Position numbers and translations under genes: made by a program | The notes under the pieces: generated by a model | The model's database searches: none | The model's input: only the letters and a program-made list of their open reading frames with translations | Told to the model about the DNA's origin: nothing | Shown: positions 49,575 to 61,435 of the stretch, piece after piece | Numbering within the stretch: the first letter of the stretch is position 1 | How the letters are laid out: the number at the start of each line of letters is the position of its first letter | DNA from: Populus alba | Taxonomy: Eukaryota; Streptophyta; Magnoliopsida; Malpighiales; Salicaceae | Direction: 5' to 3' | Assembly (NCBI RefSeq): GCF_005239225.2 | Contig: NC_133295.1 | Span: 10,292,001-10,356,000, forward strand | Length of the DNA stretch: 64,000 nucleotides

Positions 49575-50051
49575 CTCCACGCTTGCTTCTATGGAACACA
49601 TGTGGTATAGATTTTTGAGAAATTCTTTCCCTTTTCCATTTTATTCTCAAGGGCATACAGATTACTGAAAGCAGCAACCGTATTTTAATTAGATTTATTT
49701 TTGCTTATAAATCAGAGAGATCAATACAGATTTGAAGATAGGCGATGATTAAGAAGTTGGTTTTCGCTTCTTCATCAACATTAGATATTTCTTGGCTATT
49801 ACTCTAACTGATATTGTCCTGTCAATGGTGTTACTAAAGGCACAAATGCTGGCTTCAAATGGGAAAGAGTAAAATAGGAATAAAAAGCAGTATCCTTCAA
49901 GAACATTCTCATGGCCAAGAGTAGCTGGTCTTTCGAGAAAATATCAACAAATATAGCAGTATTTTATTTGCACTAGCATTTGAAACATTTTAAGAGTAAA
50001 ACCAGCGTTGTGAAAGCAAATATCTAGCTGAAATAATGACGAGAGGATATG

Positions 50052-50077
50052 ACACACACACACACACACACACACAC
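50052..50077. repeat. (AC)13 microsatellite
   Basis: Thirteen AC dinucleotides. Confidence 0.95.
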
Positions 50078-50274
50078 TTTGGGCACAGGAGGTGGCTGTT
50101 GTAAAGACAGCGAGGGAGCAGCTAGTTTAAACGCAACTCTATGGGTAAGCCAAGATGTAACTACGTAGATAAAGAAAATAAAATATCCATACAGGCATCC
50201 ACGAGGCAGATAAACAAGGGACCATGGAAACAAGTGTTCCACTCTTAACCTTAGCCATCCATGTCCTCTCCTCA

Positions 50275-50850
50275 GATTACACGAAAGTACCTCACTCTTG
50301 TGTTGTTCAACACATGTACACTTCCAACCTCCCCCCCTCCAGCAAACATTTGACATAAACGCTCAGGATCATTAACATCCTGAACAAGTTGTCGGACCTA
50401 TAAATGAAAAAAGAAGAAGTTATATCACATAAACGATCAGATTCGATGTTTACTTGTGGATCTGCAGGTTCAAGGTTGCACATTATTATGTAATTTAAAT
50501 ACCTGTCAGTATGCATGGGAAATCCGTGCAGCGTGAATTTGTGATTTTCGATACCAAAAATATTCTTTTTAAATGAAGGCATTTGTGCTTGGAGTTGGAT
50601 GGTGGCTCAAGATCAGCCTCTTTTTATATTCCCTACGGAGGTTCTCCACCGTGGAAACACTCCTTAGTGGAGCTTTGGCTGATGGTGACCAAGAAACCAC
50701 GAGTTTCACTTGGTGGGCTGGGAAGGCCTGACTTATCAATCTATCCAGTAAATTTCTGGGAGCTCATGCTGGATTAATTGTTATCTGGGCCAGGCTGATA
50801 GCCATCTCATACGGGCCTTGGGCTCGCAACAGCTTTGCTTCTTCAAGCTG
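50275..50850 (-). pseudogene. Remnant of a PIKK gene resembling plant ATM (FAT and FATC pieces)
   Basis: Two minus-strand segments look like exons of an ATM-type PI3-kinase-like kinase. The first, after an acceptor-like GGCAG, reads LEEAKLLRAQGPYEMAISLA (about 50844-50785); from recall this matches the FAT region of plant ATM. The second follows a good acceptor (TTTCATTTATAG) at 50398 and reads VRQLVQDVNDPERLCQMFAG (50397-50338), the pattern of the C-terminal FATC domain. The FATC ending GWxxW is lost in this frame because of a G7 run; a one-base shift brings Trp residues back. In a real gene these parts are several hundred residues apart and separated by the kinase domain, so most of the gene is missing. 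The family is inferred; another PIKK is possible. Confidence 0.45.
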
Positions 50851-52743
50851 CCAGTATTTGAAGTATGATACCACTGTAGTGATTTTCTCTGAGTACAAAT
50901 GTTGAATGTGAGGTGTGGAATCAATGTTTGGCATTTAATGATAATTAAACTATCTATCAGAACAGCTTGTGTAAACGGGAAGAACTGATATAGGCCTGAG
51001 ATTCAAAGGTTTTTCAACTGAAGGTGAAGGAGATAACAAAGCGAGAATATGTTGGATTGATGGCACCAGGCTCGAGGCTCAATCTCAAAGTTAAATATGT
51101 TTGATAACTTCATGTTTTAAAAAAAAATAATATTTTTTTTTGTTAAAAATTAATATTTTTTATATATTTTGGATTATTTTTATGGATTGATTTCAAAAAT
51201 TATTTTTTTTAAAAAAACATCATTTTGATATATATCAACACGAGAAACACTTTGAAAATCAATCGTAACAACATTCCCTAACAAACTAATATAGAAATAT
51301 TAGTGGCGCAAACAAAATAAAATAAAAATAACAAACAAAACCAAAGATAAATAAGCATGGTCCAAATAATAATAATAAAGACACTATGATCGAAATCAAA
51401 TTTGTCTCAGATATTAAGTTTAAACAGACTTGGACTAAGATGCAATAAAAACAATTCTCTAGCTTTCTATACAAAGATAGAAATTGTGCTATATAATATC
51501 ACTTTTAACTTCAAAAAATTACAACAACAACAATTATATAACCTTAAATATTAAATACTCTATATCATATATCACGCTTTCAAATATTATATAATTTAAT
51601 TTCAAGCCTTTTTAATATGTCAAATGAGATCTAGGATCTAAAATTATTTTTTTAATTATACTAGAATGAATTCGTTTTAATTGGACAAATCACCCCAATT
51701 CCATGTTAATTACATACAGATAATAAAAACAATTGTAGGTCCATACAATACATGAAAATCTTACAATAAGATGTCAAAATTATTTTTAAAGTATTTCATT
51801 TGAAAAATCAAACCATATGCATCGATCATAATTAAAAAGAAGCTCCTTTAATGTTTTTTTTTTCCTTCTATTTTTGCAAGAAATAAAATAACCATGTGGT
51901 ATGAAAAATATATATTTTCAATTGCAAACTAAACTACTATATATATATATATATATATATATATGCGTGAGGGGGGGGTGGGTGGGTATAGACACGCGCC
52001 AATGTTAATTTTTAAATGACTATTATTTTTAAATAATGGATCATTCATTTTCTTGCTTTTTTTATTTATTTTTATTTTTATTATTCTCCATGAAGAAGAA
52101 AGTCACATTTTTCACTAAATTGATTAATAAAAAACGAACATCGCTATCATCGACATGTACATACATCGCCTATCTTTTTATATTCATATTAATGAAGCTA
52201 GAAAATCTCTAATTAAAATTGTGTTCACACGTGCAGCGTGGAATTGTCTTCTTCATATCATGCTAGAGACAAAATTAATCTAATTTGATTAATGCAATGC
52301 ATGTTGTGATTAGTGTGGAATCATGCTCTATGATATCAAGCTAAAGACAGACATAATCTAATTTTGGTTTTCTTAATTGGAATCAAATCACGGCATAATC
52401 CTAGTCAAATATTAATGTGCCAAGCCAAGCCAAGCCAGATCTCTCTCTGCAATGCCTCGCTTGATGTACCAAAGCCGCCAGCAATATTAATGTGCGTCAC
52501 ATGTAAGACTAGGAACCAGTCGGTTCACATGGACGCAAGTCCATCCAATTAGAAGGCTGAAAATAGTTTTTTTTTTTTTTTGCACGTAAGTCCATCCAAT
52601 TAGAGGGCTGAGCATAGTCTTATTTTAGTCGTTTGAGTGTTAGGTTGGCAGCCTGTGATGTGAAGCTTAAGGATGGTGAAAGGTTTAATTATAACTTAAC
52701 CATTTTTTCTGCCCCACGACGCTTGGAAAATCAGACTACAAAT
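50851..52743. other. Intergenic, no gene recognised
   Basis: AT-rich. A degenerate copy of the AT-rich family occupies about 51110-51260. An (AT)n tract followed by a G-rich run is listed separately. Around 52420-52660 the phrase AAGTCCATCCAATTAGA.GGCTGA is duplicated (52537-52561 and 52588-52612). Confidence 0.4.
51938..51986 (+). repeat. (AT)13 microsatellite next to a G-quadruplex-type run
   Basis: The AT run (51938-51964) is followed after six bases by GGGGGGGGTGGGTGGG (51971-51986), which fits the pattern of four G-tracts of three or more with very short loops. Confidence 0.85.
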
Positions 52744-53130
52744 GTTTAGAGAAGACTAGTTTACTGGCCGTGATATGCGATATGCCGAGATCGTATTAAA
52801 ATTTTTTTAAATATAAAAAAATATTCTAAATGATAATTTTTTAATATTATTATCAATTTCGATTCAAATGTAAATTTTGAAATTTCTTAATAGACTTATA
52901 AATTGATTTTAAAATTAATATGTGTGAGATTTTCCTTGACATAACCTAGTTAACTTGGCGAGTTAAAAAAAAATTTAGGTGATTGGTATAAATATATATT
53001 TTAACTTTTTTAAAAAAAATTCAAGATGATGTTTTTATTTTATTTTAATATTGAGATGGCAACAAGTTGGATTGATTCGGACATTACAGTTTAACCTGCT
53101 AAACCCGCAACACAACCATGGCCTCCACTA

Positions 53131-53217
<87 letters not shown>

Positions 53218-55095
53218 ATAATAAAAATAGACACTCGTAAAATTAAGTACCAATCAAATACTAAGATATTTGTTTGAGACGATGATAACTTTATAAAAAG
53301 TAAACTGATATAAATTATGAAAATCAATTCAAAATCAATTAAATGTTGAAATATGAAATAGAAAGAAAAAACAAAAAGCAAAAAAAGGATTCAATTGAAA
53401 GAAAAAATTGAAAGATGAAATTTTAAAAAGAAAAAGGGGCTCGACCTAGTTGGTCAACCTTAAAATCTCTTGACCTAACTCCTTACCTAACATGAGTTTA
53501 AAATTAACCTATGCAAGAGTTTTTCTAACGTGATCCAGTCAACTTAACAAGCCCAAAGACAACCTAAATAGTTAGTAAAATATATGGTGTGACTTTTTTT
53601 TAAAATTTAATATGACATCTTTTTTTAATATTGAGATGGTAACATATTGAATCAACTCGTCTTTGCGACTTAACCCACCAAGCCCGTGATCCTAATCAAG
53701 AACTCCATTGAATTTAACATTTTTTTTTCAATTTTTTTTTAATTAATGATATAATAACAAAAATAGATGTTCACACTCTAATTAAATATCAGGATGTTTG
53801 TTTAAAACTGTAATAACCTCATAGAAAACAAAACATAATAAATTATAAAAACCAATACAAAATTAACATAATATTAAAAGATAAAATTTAATAAAAGCAG
53901 TTAAATAATATTTAATTCGAAAGATAGATTATTTTTTAAAAAAGCATATGAATAGTGAAGGGGCTAGGATAACAGAGAAGACTAGTTTACTTCCCATGAT
54001 ACATCGTGGGCTGGAATAAAAAAACAATTGAACATAAAAAAAATATTTGAGGTCATAAGAATCTATTTATTATTGTTATTAAACTCAATCCAATGGTCAA
54101 TCTTGATACCTCTTAATCGAATCCTTGTGTAGCTTGAGTTTAAAATTAACACGTGTAAGATTTTTCTTGACATGACTTAATTGACTTGGCGGGTCCAAAA
54201 ACAACTTAGGTGATCGATATAAATATATGGTTTAAGTTTTATTTTTAAAAAAATTCAAGATGGCATCTTTATATTGAAATGACGACATATTGGATCGACT
54301 CGAGCTTTACAACTTAACTTACTAAACTCGTAACACAACATGGTCTCCAATAGGTTTAACTACTTGATTTTTTCTTTTTATTTTTAAAAAAACTAGTTTT
54401 TACATAATGATAACAAAAATAGACATGTAAAATTAAGTACCAATCAAATACTAAGATATTTTTATAAGACTGTGATAACTTTATAGAAAGTAAACCGATA
54501 TAAATTATGAAGACTAATTCAAAATTAACTATATGTTGAAAGATAAAAAAAGGAAGGAAAAACAAAAAGCCAAAAGGGATTCAATTGAAAGAAAAAATTG
54601 GAAGATGAAATTTTAATTGGAAAAAGAAAAAGAAAAGGCTTGACCCAATAGGTCAACCTTAAAATCTCTTGACCTACTCCTTACCTAGCTTGAGTTTAAA
54701 ATTAACCTGCATAGGAGTTGTTCTGATGTGATCAAGTCAACTTGGTAAGTCTAAAGGCAACCCAAATAGTGGGTAAAAAATGTGGTTTGACTTTAAAAAA
54801 AATTAAAGATGACATCTTTTTTTTTTTTTTAATATCGAGACGGTAACATATTGTATCGACTTGGCTTTGTGACTTAACTCGCCAAGCTTGTGATCCTGAT
54901 AATGAACTCCATTGAATTCACACTTTTTTTTCAATCTTTTTTTTTACTTAATAATATAATAACAAAAATAGACGCTCATGCACCAATCAAATATCAGGAT
55001 TTTTTTAAGACTGTGATAACTTCATAGAAAAAAAAAAACCAAAACAAATTATGAAAACCAATTCAAAATCAACGTAGTAATATCAAAAGATGAAA
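52744..55095 (+). repeat. Two-level tandem repeat array (about 1.2 kb units made of two about 0.6 kb subunits)
   Basis: The large unit starts with AGAGAAGACTAGTTTACT at 52748 and again at 53974 (1226 bp apart). Inside, a subunit marked by the phrase GAGTTTAAAATTAA (GATTTTAAAATTAA in the first copy) recurs at 52914, 53494, 54136 and 54692, i.e. every 556-642 bp. Other shared words include AATTAAGTACCAATCAAATA (53241 and 54431), CAACCTTAAAATCTCTTGAC (twice), ATATTGAGATGG and GTGATAACTT. Subunits 1 and 3 are closer to each other, as are 2 and 4, so a two-subunit block was duplicated. No coding capacity. Confidence 0.75.
53134..53214. repeat. (TA)~40 microsatellite inside the first large unit
   Basis: Eighty-one bases of TA, continuing into ATAATAAT. 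The matching place in the second large unit (around 54360-54400) has only A/T-rich sequence, so the expansion is specific to one copy. Confidence 0.95.
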
Positions 55096-56099
55096 TTGAA
55101 AAAAAAAATTGAAAAGAGATTTAATCGGGCCTTTTCTTCCTTTTTCCTTTTCTTTTTGATCATTTGTCAAATTTCTATTTTGATTTTATTTTGATTTGAC
55201 AAATAGATTTTTGATACATGACATCTAACATAACAAGATTTGATTGAATGATAAAACCTTAATAATATTTATAATAGCAAGATAGAATCTAAAATAAAAT
55301 AAAATTATATAAGAGTAAAATCCATAAAAAGTTAAGAATACAAGGACAAAACATGTCATGCATGTAACATTTCCATTTTTGGGATCAAACAACACAATTA
55401 ATTGTAACATTCCTATTTCTAGGACCAAACAACATAATTATACTATTGAATTTGTGGGTAATTTTTTTTTCGTTATTTAAGGTTTACTGAAATTTCCATC
55501 GAAATTTAGGTAGAGTCTTCCTTATACTAGAAGGTCCCAAGTTATTGACTATCATCCTGTACATATCTTATGTTCACTTCTTAATCATATTGCAATCACA
55601 ACGAGTCCAACTTAACAATAAATTCAAGAATGTAAATATGACATTTTATCTACTCAATTTCTTTCACATTTAACATACATAATTTAACAAATAAGAGAAG
55701 CATACAAAACATTTGAATTCCAAATACAAAATAATACAATCCAATAATTCAAACACAACATTACAAGGATGACAATATATTTCCAAGTTACATGGTTACT
55801 TAAGAACAAAATACCTAGGTAATTCTTACATTCCTAATTCATGTAAAGGAAAACCAGGGAACCTAAATACTACTCCTGACGTGAGTAGAAGGACCTGTAA
55901 TTTATAATTTTAAGAATAAATAAAATAAGAATACAATAAAATAGAAAAGGGAAATTTACACACACACACACACACACACACATATAATCATATACTAGCC
56001 CATGTATTGTGGCTTTTTTGAATTATTAATTTGTCTTTTATAATTATATCCCTATTTATTCTTTTAGACATCAGCCATTATTTTTCATTTCATAAACAT
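55096..56099. other. Intergenic, probably old repeat sequence
   Basis: AT-rich, no gene recognised. An (AC)12 run occurs at 55958-55982. The phrase TTTGATTTTATTTTGATTTGACAAAT at 55167 suggests continued low-complexity expansion. Confidence 0.35.
55958..55982. repeat. (AC)12 microsatellite
   Basis: Twelve AC dinucleotides followed by ATATAATCATAT. Confidence 0.95.
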
Positions 56100-56129
56100 C
56101 CCAAATTTCATCAACAGCACAACTTCGTG

Positions 56130-56515
56130 CCACTTCTTCCCAATCCGGGAAGATCATTGCCGATACTATTGACTCACATTAGTATCTTTAGTCGCCTATT
56201 TCGAGATCAACTAATCAAGTTCATGGGAATATTGACACTAATGTAACTCGTTGATGTCATAACTATTTCCAAACCGAAATAGTTAATTAGTGTTCCATAT
56301 TACCTTGGGATATCCTCGAGTATACCAATGTCAAGAATTCTTAACATCATTAGCTTTCACCTCAGAAAAGCTAATCAAGTTCCATGAGTTTGCTGATACC
56401 GACGTCAACTGCCGATATCATTAACTATTCTAAACCCGAATAGTTAATCAAGTTCAATATTTCTCATACTTTGTATTGGTCATGCTGATGTTAGCCATCT
56501 TGGCTAACATCATTA
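56130..56515 (+). repeat. Array of spaced hairpins in diverged repeat units of roughly 75-90 bp
   Basis: Successive stem-loops: TCTTCCC/GGGAAGA (56135-56153), AACTATTTC/GAAATAGTT (56261-56285), TTAGCTTTC/GAAAAGCTAA (56350-56374, one bulge), TTAACTATTC/GAATAGTTAA (56421-56447, perfect 10-bp stem) and GATGTTAGCC/GGCTAACATC (56487-56511, perfect 10-bp stem). Most stems from the second on are followed by a version of AATCAAGTTC, which marks the repeat unit. The stem sequences differ, but pairing is kept. Confidence 0.7.
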
Positions 56516-58200
56516 GCCTCCCGTATTTGGGACCAGTTATTCAAATCCAAGGGAGGGAAAAGGAATTTTATTCTTAACATGGCTAAATTTCAATGTTTTG
56601 TCAACTTGGTTGAATCTGCCAGCAGGGGTAGCAGCCTAACCTCTCCTCAGATGTTTACTTATATCTGGAGCTCTAAAAATCCAAATTAAACAAGGTTGGA
56701 CTCGTTGGAAAGATAACATCTCAGACTACAACTTCTATGAAGGGCGATAGTCCAGATTATGCCTTTATCTATGTCAATTCCTGGGTGTAAGCTAATTAAC
56801 ATAACAACCTAGATTTTTCCCAATTTGGGTGTTTAGCACACAAACTATCATTTTTCATGCATTTCTTTTCCTTTCTTCTTCCATTATTACTTACAGAATT
56901 TCATCATTTTCTCACGTTAGCAATCACACATAAGGACATAGTTCATTTAAGGATTTGGCTTCACAAGAATATGTGTAATAAGGTTGTTCATATGTTTTCA
57001 AGTATCAACACATCATAATTTTATGAAATTCAGCATTGTCTCTTAACATGTATGCTTAATTAGTATCAACATATTTGTCCTCCCTCTTTGTTCATATTTG
57101 GTCTCAGATCTGCAGACTTTCCCCTAGTTTCTTTATTTTTTAATTGAGTCAAGAATATCACCTAGCCATTCTTTACCTCTCTTCCATACTCATACTCACC
57201 TTAACTTACCCAAAAATTTCCTCAAAAACTTAACCTAGAGCTATTGTTTTCTTGTATGCACCTTACCCAAAATGTTTGAAATTTCTCTAGAAAGGTTTTA
57301 GGTTTTTCCTAGTTGTGTTTTTTGCTCCTTAGAACCCCTTCTCCCTCAAATATTTTGGTTGTTCTTCTTCTTTTCTCATACTACCCAGCTGCTTATTGGC
57401 TTTCTTCTTCTCTTGTCTTGTCTTTTGATGTCTAAATCTTCCCTCACCCTTCTAATTTTCTCTTATATGGTGGATTACACATTGTTCTCCTTGTTTGTTC
57501 TTGAGAGAAAATGAATAGGTAGTGAGGTTATAGGTTACATGGGGTATGGAAAAAAATTAAAGGCCATCATTTAAGAATGAATATTGAATATGGTAATTGT
57601 TGTTATCCATTTTTTGGTTCCCACAAAAAAAAAAAGAAAGAGAAAATACAAAAAAAAATATCAAAATAAATATTCAAAAAAATAATATAAGCAAGAAAAG
57701 GATGCTGGAACGCCCATAAAAATAGCTAGGAATTGGTTGAGGAGGTTCAAAAATACAAGAATTGAAAATTTTACATTATATTTTTTTACTGATGAGAGCC
57801 CTATTGACAAAGAAAATTCAAGTTGAGAAAGAAAAGTCCAAAATAAGATATTTATGGACTCAATTAAATTTTATCCAAGGTTTAATTGAATTTATGGACG
57901 GTTCGATTGCAAGAAAAATAGATTTTAAGTCAATTTAGGCTTTTATTGGATGAAATTAAAGTTTTAGAGTCCAATTATAGTTTTAAAGAGTTGATTTGGC
58001 CAAATCAGGGGCTTAATTGCATAGTTATTGAAGTTTAATGGCCAATTAGGGGTGTAATTGAAACAATTCAAAACCAAGGACCAAACAAGAAAAGACGCTA
58101 AAATCAAGGGATCTCATTAAAATTTTTCCAGGGGGCTTGATTACAAAATTGCATTAACATCCAAGGACTAAATAAAAAAATATCATTTAAAGTTGCAAAA
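56516..58200. other. Intergenic, probably LTR-retrotransposon-derived
   Basis: No intact gene. 57850-58190 is built of words such as GACCAATTAGGGGTGTAATTG and CCAAGGACTAAAT, a style I associate with non-coding parts of plant LTR retrotransposons. This is an impression from recall. Confidence 0.3.
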
Positions 58201-58855
58201 AGGTGCCGTTTTATTCAACACTGTTTATTGTCTTCTTTATAAGACGTTACGTGAGCTGGTCGAGAAAAATTAGCAGCGGCGAAGGTGCGATTTGCTTCAA
58301 TCAAAGGGGCATGTTTCACGGCTACTATGATGTACGCCGACCATTACTTTGTTGCCGTAAAACATTTGCATCCACTGGCTATAAAAGCCAGAGGAAAGAA
58401 AACTAAAGGGAGGACAGAGGGAACGAGACAACAAAGAATGACAGAAAATTTGAGAGAGAGAGGAGAGGGAGGGGAAGGAACGAAACACAAGAGAAGGCAG
58501 GAGGAAGAATAAGAAAATACATAAAAAAACAGAAGCAGCATCCTTCGTGTACCACGACTGGTCCTCATCTTCGGCGCCACCAGTGGCACCGCTAACACTA
58601 ACAACACCTCCACGAAGCCACTGTAAGAGAAGCAGGAACATCATTGACAGGAGGGAACAAAAAACAGAGTAAGAAGAAAGCATCACCGAAACAGAGGAGA
58701 GAAGAAGTAGTAGCAACGTTTACCACCACAATCATTACCACCGCAATACCTTCGAGAACGGCCACCAACATCACCGTCAGCTCAACCATCCGAGTTCATC
58801 GTTACAGTTAATTCTCTTCCCCACATATTCGTTCATTATTCATCTTCTTGCATGT
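58201..58855 (+). other. GC-richer stretch with TATAAAA and purine-rich sequence, possible LTR promoter part
   Basis: A TATAAAAGCCAGAGG motif at 58380 is followed by a long GA-rich tract (58395-58510) and then CA-rich sequence. Long open frames on the minus strand here are mirror images of the purine tract (Leu/Ser-rich) and carry no family motif. A TATA box followed by a purine-rich transcript start could belong to an LTR; this is inference. Confidence 0.3.
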
Positions 58856-59600
58856 AGAACGTGCTCAGTGCACGTTATGCAAACAAGAAAATAATTAGCT
58901 TGTTACTGTGCTCATTCATAGTAACCAGTCCATGGTTGCTACAGGCTGGATCATCAGCCCAACCCAAATATAGAAGGTTATATTCAGGTCGGGCCCAGCA
59001 AAATAAAAATAAAAATAAAAATTCTTCAAAAATTATTTAGCCGGTGAATACTATGCGTGTGCATAATAATCGGTTATATTCAGGTTAGACCCAGCCTAAA
59101 AAAAAAAAAAATATATTCTTCAAAAATTACTGTGCATGTGCTTAGTAACCGGCTAATTAATTAACTGGTTACTGTGCTCATTCACAGTAACCAGTCCATG
59201 GTTGCTACAAGCTGGATCATCAGCCCAGCCTCAATATAGAAGGTTATATTTCAGGTCGGGCCCAGCAAAAAAAAAAATAAAAAATAAATATTCTTCAAAA
59301 ATTATTTAGCCGGTGAATATTGTGCATGTGCACAGTAACTTGTTATATTTAGGTCGGGCCCAGCCTAAGAAAAATAAAAAAAAATAAATTCTTCAAAAAT
59401 TACTATGCATGTGCATAGTAACCGGCTAATTAATTAACTGGTTATTGTGCTCATGCACAGTAACTAGTCCATGGTTGCTACAGGCTGGATCATCAACCTA
59501 ACCCACGTGGCTGGGCTGAGCCCAACCCTAATTTAGAAGGTTATATTCAGGTCAGGCCTAGCCCAAAAATAAAACAAAATAAATAAATTCTTCAAAAATT
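58856..59600 (+). repeat. Tandem repeat, period about 270 bp, carrying palindromes
   Basis: The landmark C.AGTCCATGGTTGCTACA recurs at 58925, 59191 and 59464 (266 and 273 bp apart). Each unit holds GGTTATATT.AGGTCGGGCC, ATTCTTCAAAAATTA and one or two palindromes of the type TTACTGTG...CACAGTAA. Perfect examples are TTACTGTG/CACAGTAA (59169-59190), TACTATGCA/TGCATAGTA (59401-59420) and AACGTGC/GCACGTT (58858-58876). About 2.5 copies are present. Confidence 0.8.
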
Positions 59601-60260
59601 ATTTCAAAAAAAAATATGTGATTTTCCGCAAATTTTTTTACTACATTTTTGATCAATACCGGTTTGTATTTTTATATTGTAAAGATACAGATCCGGTATT
59701 AAAATACCCGGTTTTTGTCAAGACATTAAAAAATAAAAAATAAAAAAATATTTTTTTTATGCATACGGCCAAGTCTCTCTAAAAAAATAATAAAAAAAAA
59801 AATCATATTGTATCTTTATAAAAAATAAAAAAAAAGGGTTTTAGCATGCATTTTGGGACTTTAATAACAGTTTATTAAAGTCACGAGAACTAGACCAATA
59901 TTTTAAAAATTCAAAAAAATTATTTTGTTTTCTTTTAATATCTAGGGTTATGATCTTATATATAAGACGTACTCCATATCTTAAATTCTTTTGTTGAGGT
60001 TAGAACAATTAGGTTTTTTTCTGATAAAATAAGGATCTTCTTATCGATGAGAACTTTTCTTAAATCACAAACGGACCAACAACTAAAAAGCACAACAAGA
60101 CTTTAGATTTATTAGACGATAAAACAATGCAGCTTACCTTAAGTAGGCGTATTTGGGGTGCTAATACCTTCCATTTACACAACCAGTCCCTGTACCTGAT
60201 CTTTGAGACTAGTTAGGGTTTCTAGTGACCAAAATACTAGTTGGCAATTTCCATTCTATT
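59601..60260. other. Likely end of an LTR retrotransposon
   Basis: AT-rich, then a more complex segment (60120-60240) containing AAGTAGGCGTATTTGGGGTG and CTAATACCTTCC. From recall this wording is typical of LTR ends of Ty3/gypsy elements in poplar. No coding region. Confidence 0.3.
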
Positions 60261-60369
60261 TTTTCACTAATAAAAGACAAGAATTCCTTGTTTCCCCACA
60301 TTTGCCACATAAGATAAAAAAATTTTTGAGGGTGGATGTTTTTGCCGCGATGCCGCACACGTGCGACAG

Positions 60370-61205
60370 TAATGATGATTCCTCAGTCATCTACAATACA
60401 CATATAACACTTTGGCTTTTATACCTAATTATTGAAATTCACTTATCCATGCTAATAGGATTTTGAGATGATATGGCATTAGGATTACAAGTTAATTTCT
60501 ATAAAAGTCTCTTGTAGGAATTAACCTGGACAATGAATTTGTGGCTAATAAGGCAGAATCAATCTTTTATAGATGAGATCCCTTTCCAATCAAATACTTA
60601 GAACTCCTTTTAAGAGCTAATCCAAAAAGATTTATTACTTGGAAACTAGTGTTCTCTCGTATACACTCTAGATTGTGTATGTGGAAATAAAGGTTGCTAA
60701 GTATGGTTAGTTTGTATCTATTTGCTTCAAAACAATTTTAAACTCCGCCTTTATACTATATGTCCATATTTGTTATGCCAAAAAGTATCGTTCAAGCTAT
60801 TATATCTATTCAAAGAAGATTTTTAGGGGCTGGAACTTCTAATGCTAGAAAGATATGCAAAGTATCTTTGAATTTTAATGGTGCGAGAAAAGGATAGAGG
60901 ATGGATCGTTAATAGGAAAAACAAAGCTTTGTTAATCAATTTGCTTTCAAGGCTAGATGATCAAAGCTTAAGAGGTTGGCAAGATGTAATATCCAAGAAG
61001 TATAAACCCATTTTCGATAGTGGCCTCCCATTTTTTAATCTCCTATTATCTGATACTTGGCAAGGAATTTACTTTATCACCAATATTGTAGGTCCAATTT
61101 TAGTATCTATCAAAGAAAGTATTCGTTTGAAATTGGGTGACAGGAAGGATGTTTGTTTATGGTCTAACCACTAGCTAGAATATGGCATCCTTAGAAACTG
61201 TTCGT
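60370..61205 (+). mobile_element. LINE (L1-type) reverse transcriptase remnant
   Basis: Plus-strand fragments follow the plant LINE RT pattern: HLQYTYNTLAF (60388-60420), at the place of the catalytic HLQ(Y/F)ADDT motif; then GLQVNFYKS; LDNEFVANKAESIFYR; PFPIKYLELLLRANPKRFIT (consensus KYLGLP.GANPR); MPKSIVQAIISIQRRFLGAG; then NRKNKALLINLLSRL and LKLGDRKDVCLWSNHW. There are several frameshifts and stops, and the catalytic ADD is replaced by TYN, so it is dead. The right end is cut by the CACTA-like sequence near 61205. Confidence 0.75.
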
Positions 61206-61435
61206 TGGTAATTTCATTTATGTCGGTAAAAAAAACATTGATGACTTTACAAACAGAAAATACACGCAAAAAAAATTTATCCGCTTTAATAAACCGACGG
61301 AATTACAGTGATTTGTAGTGACATTTATTGTAATTTTATTCCAACCCTCTATAAAATACCAATGAACTTATTATGTTGATGATGTAGCAGTTTGGTAGTG
61401 GTATATGAAGTAAATTGTTTCAAACCCTCTGGAAT

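Larger units (their letters stand above)
48657..50280. other. Intergenic, no gene recognised
   Basis: Moderately AT-rich. It contains the long (AT)n tract listed separately. No coding frame with a recognisable motif. Confidence 0.35.

Noticed and set aside
49477..49677. Frame reading through a (TA)n tract (Ile-Tyr repeats)
   Set aside because: Microsatellite translation artefact, as are similar frames at 53091-53381 and 63139-63396.
52420..52660. Possible CRISPR-like short direct repeats
   Set aside because: Only two copies of a 25-bp phrase, and the context is a plant nuclear genome.
58297..58789. Leu/Ser-rich minus-strand frames that look like a membrane protein
   Set aside because: They are the mirror of a GA-rich tract on the plus strand; no motif, and composition alone explains the long frames.
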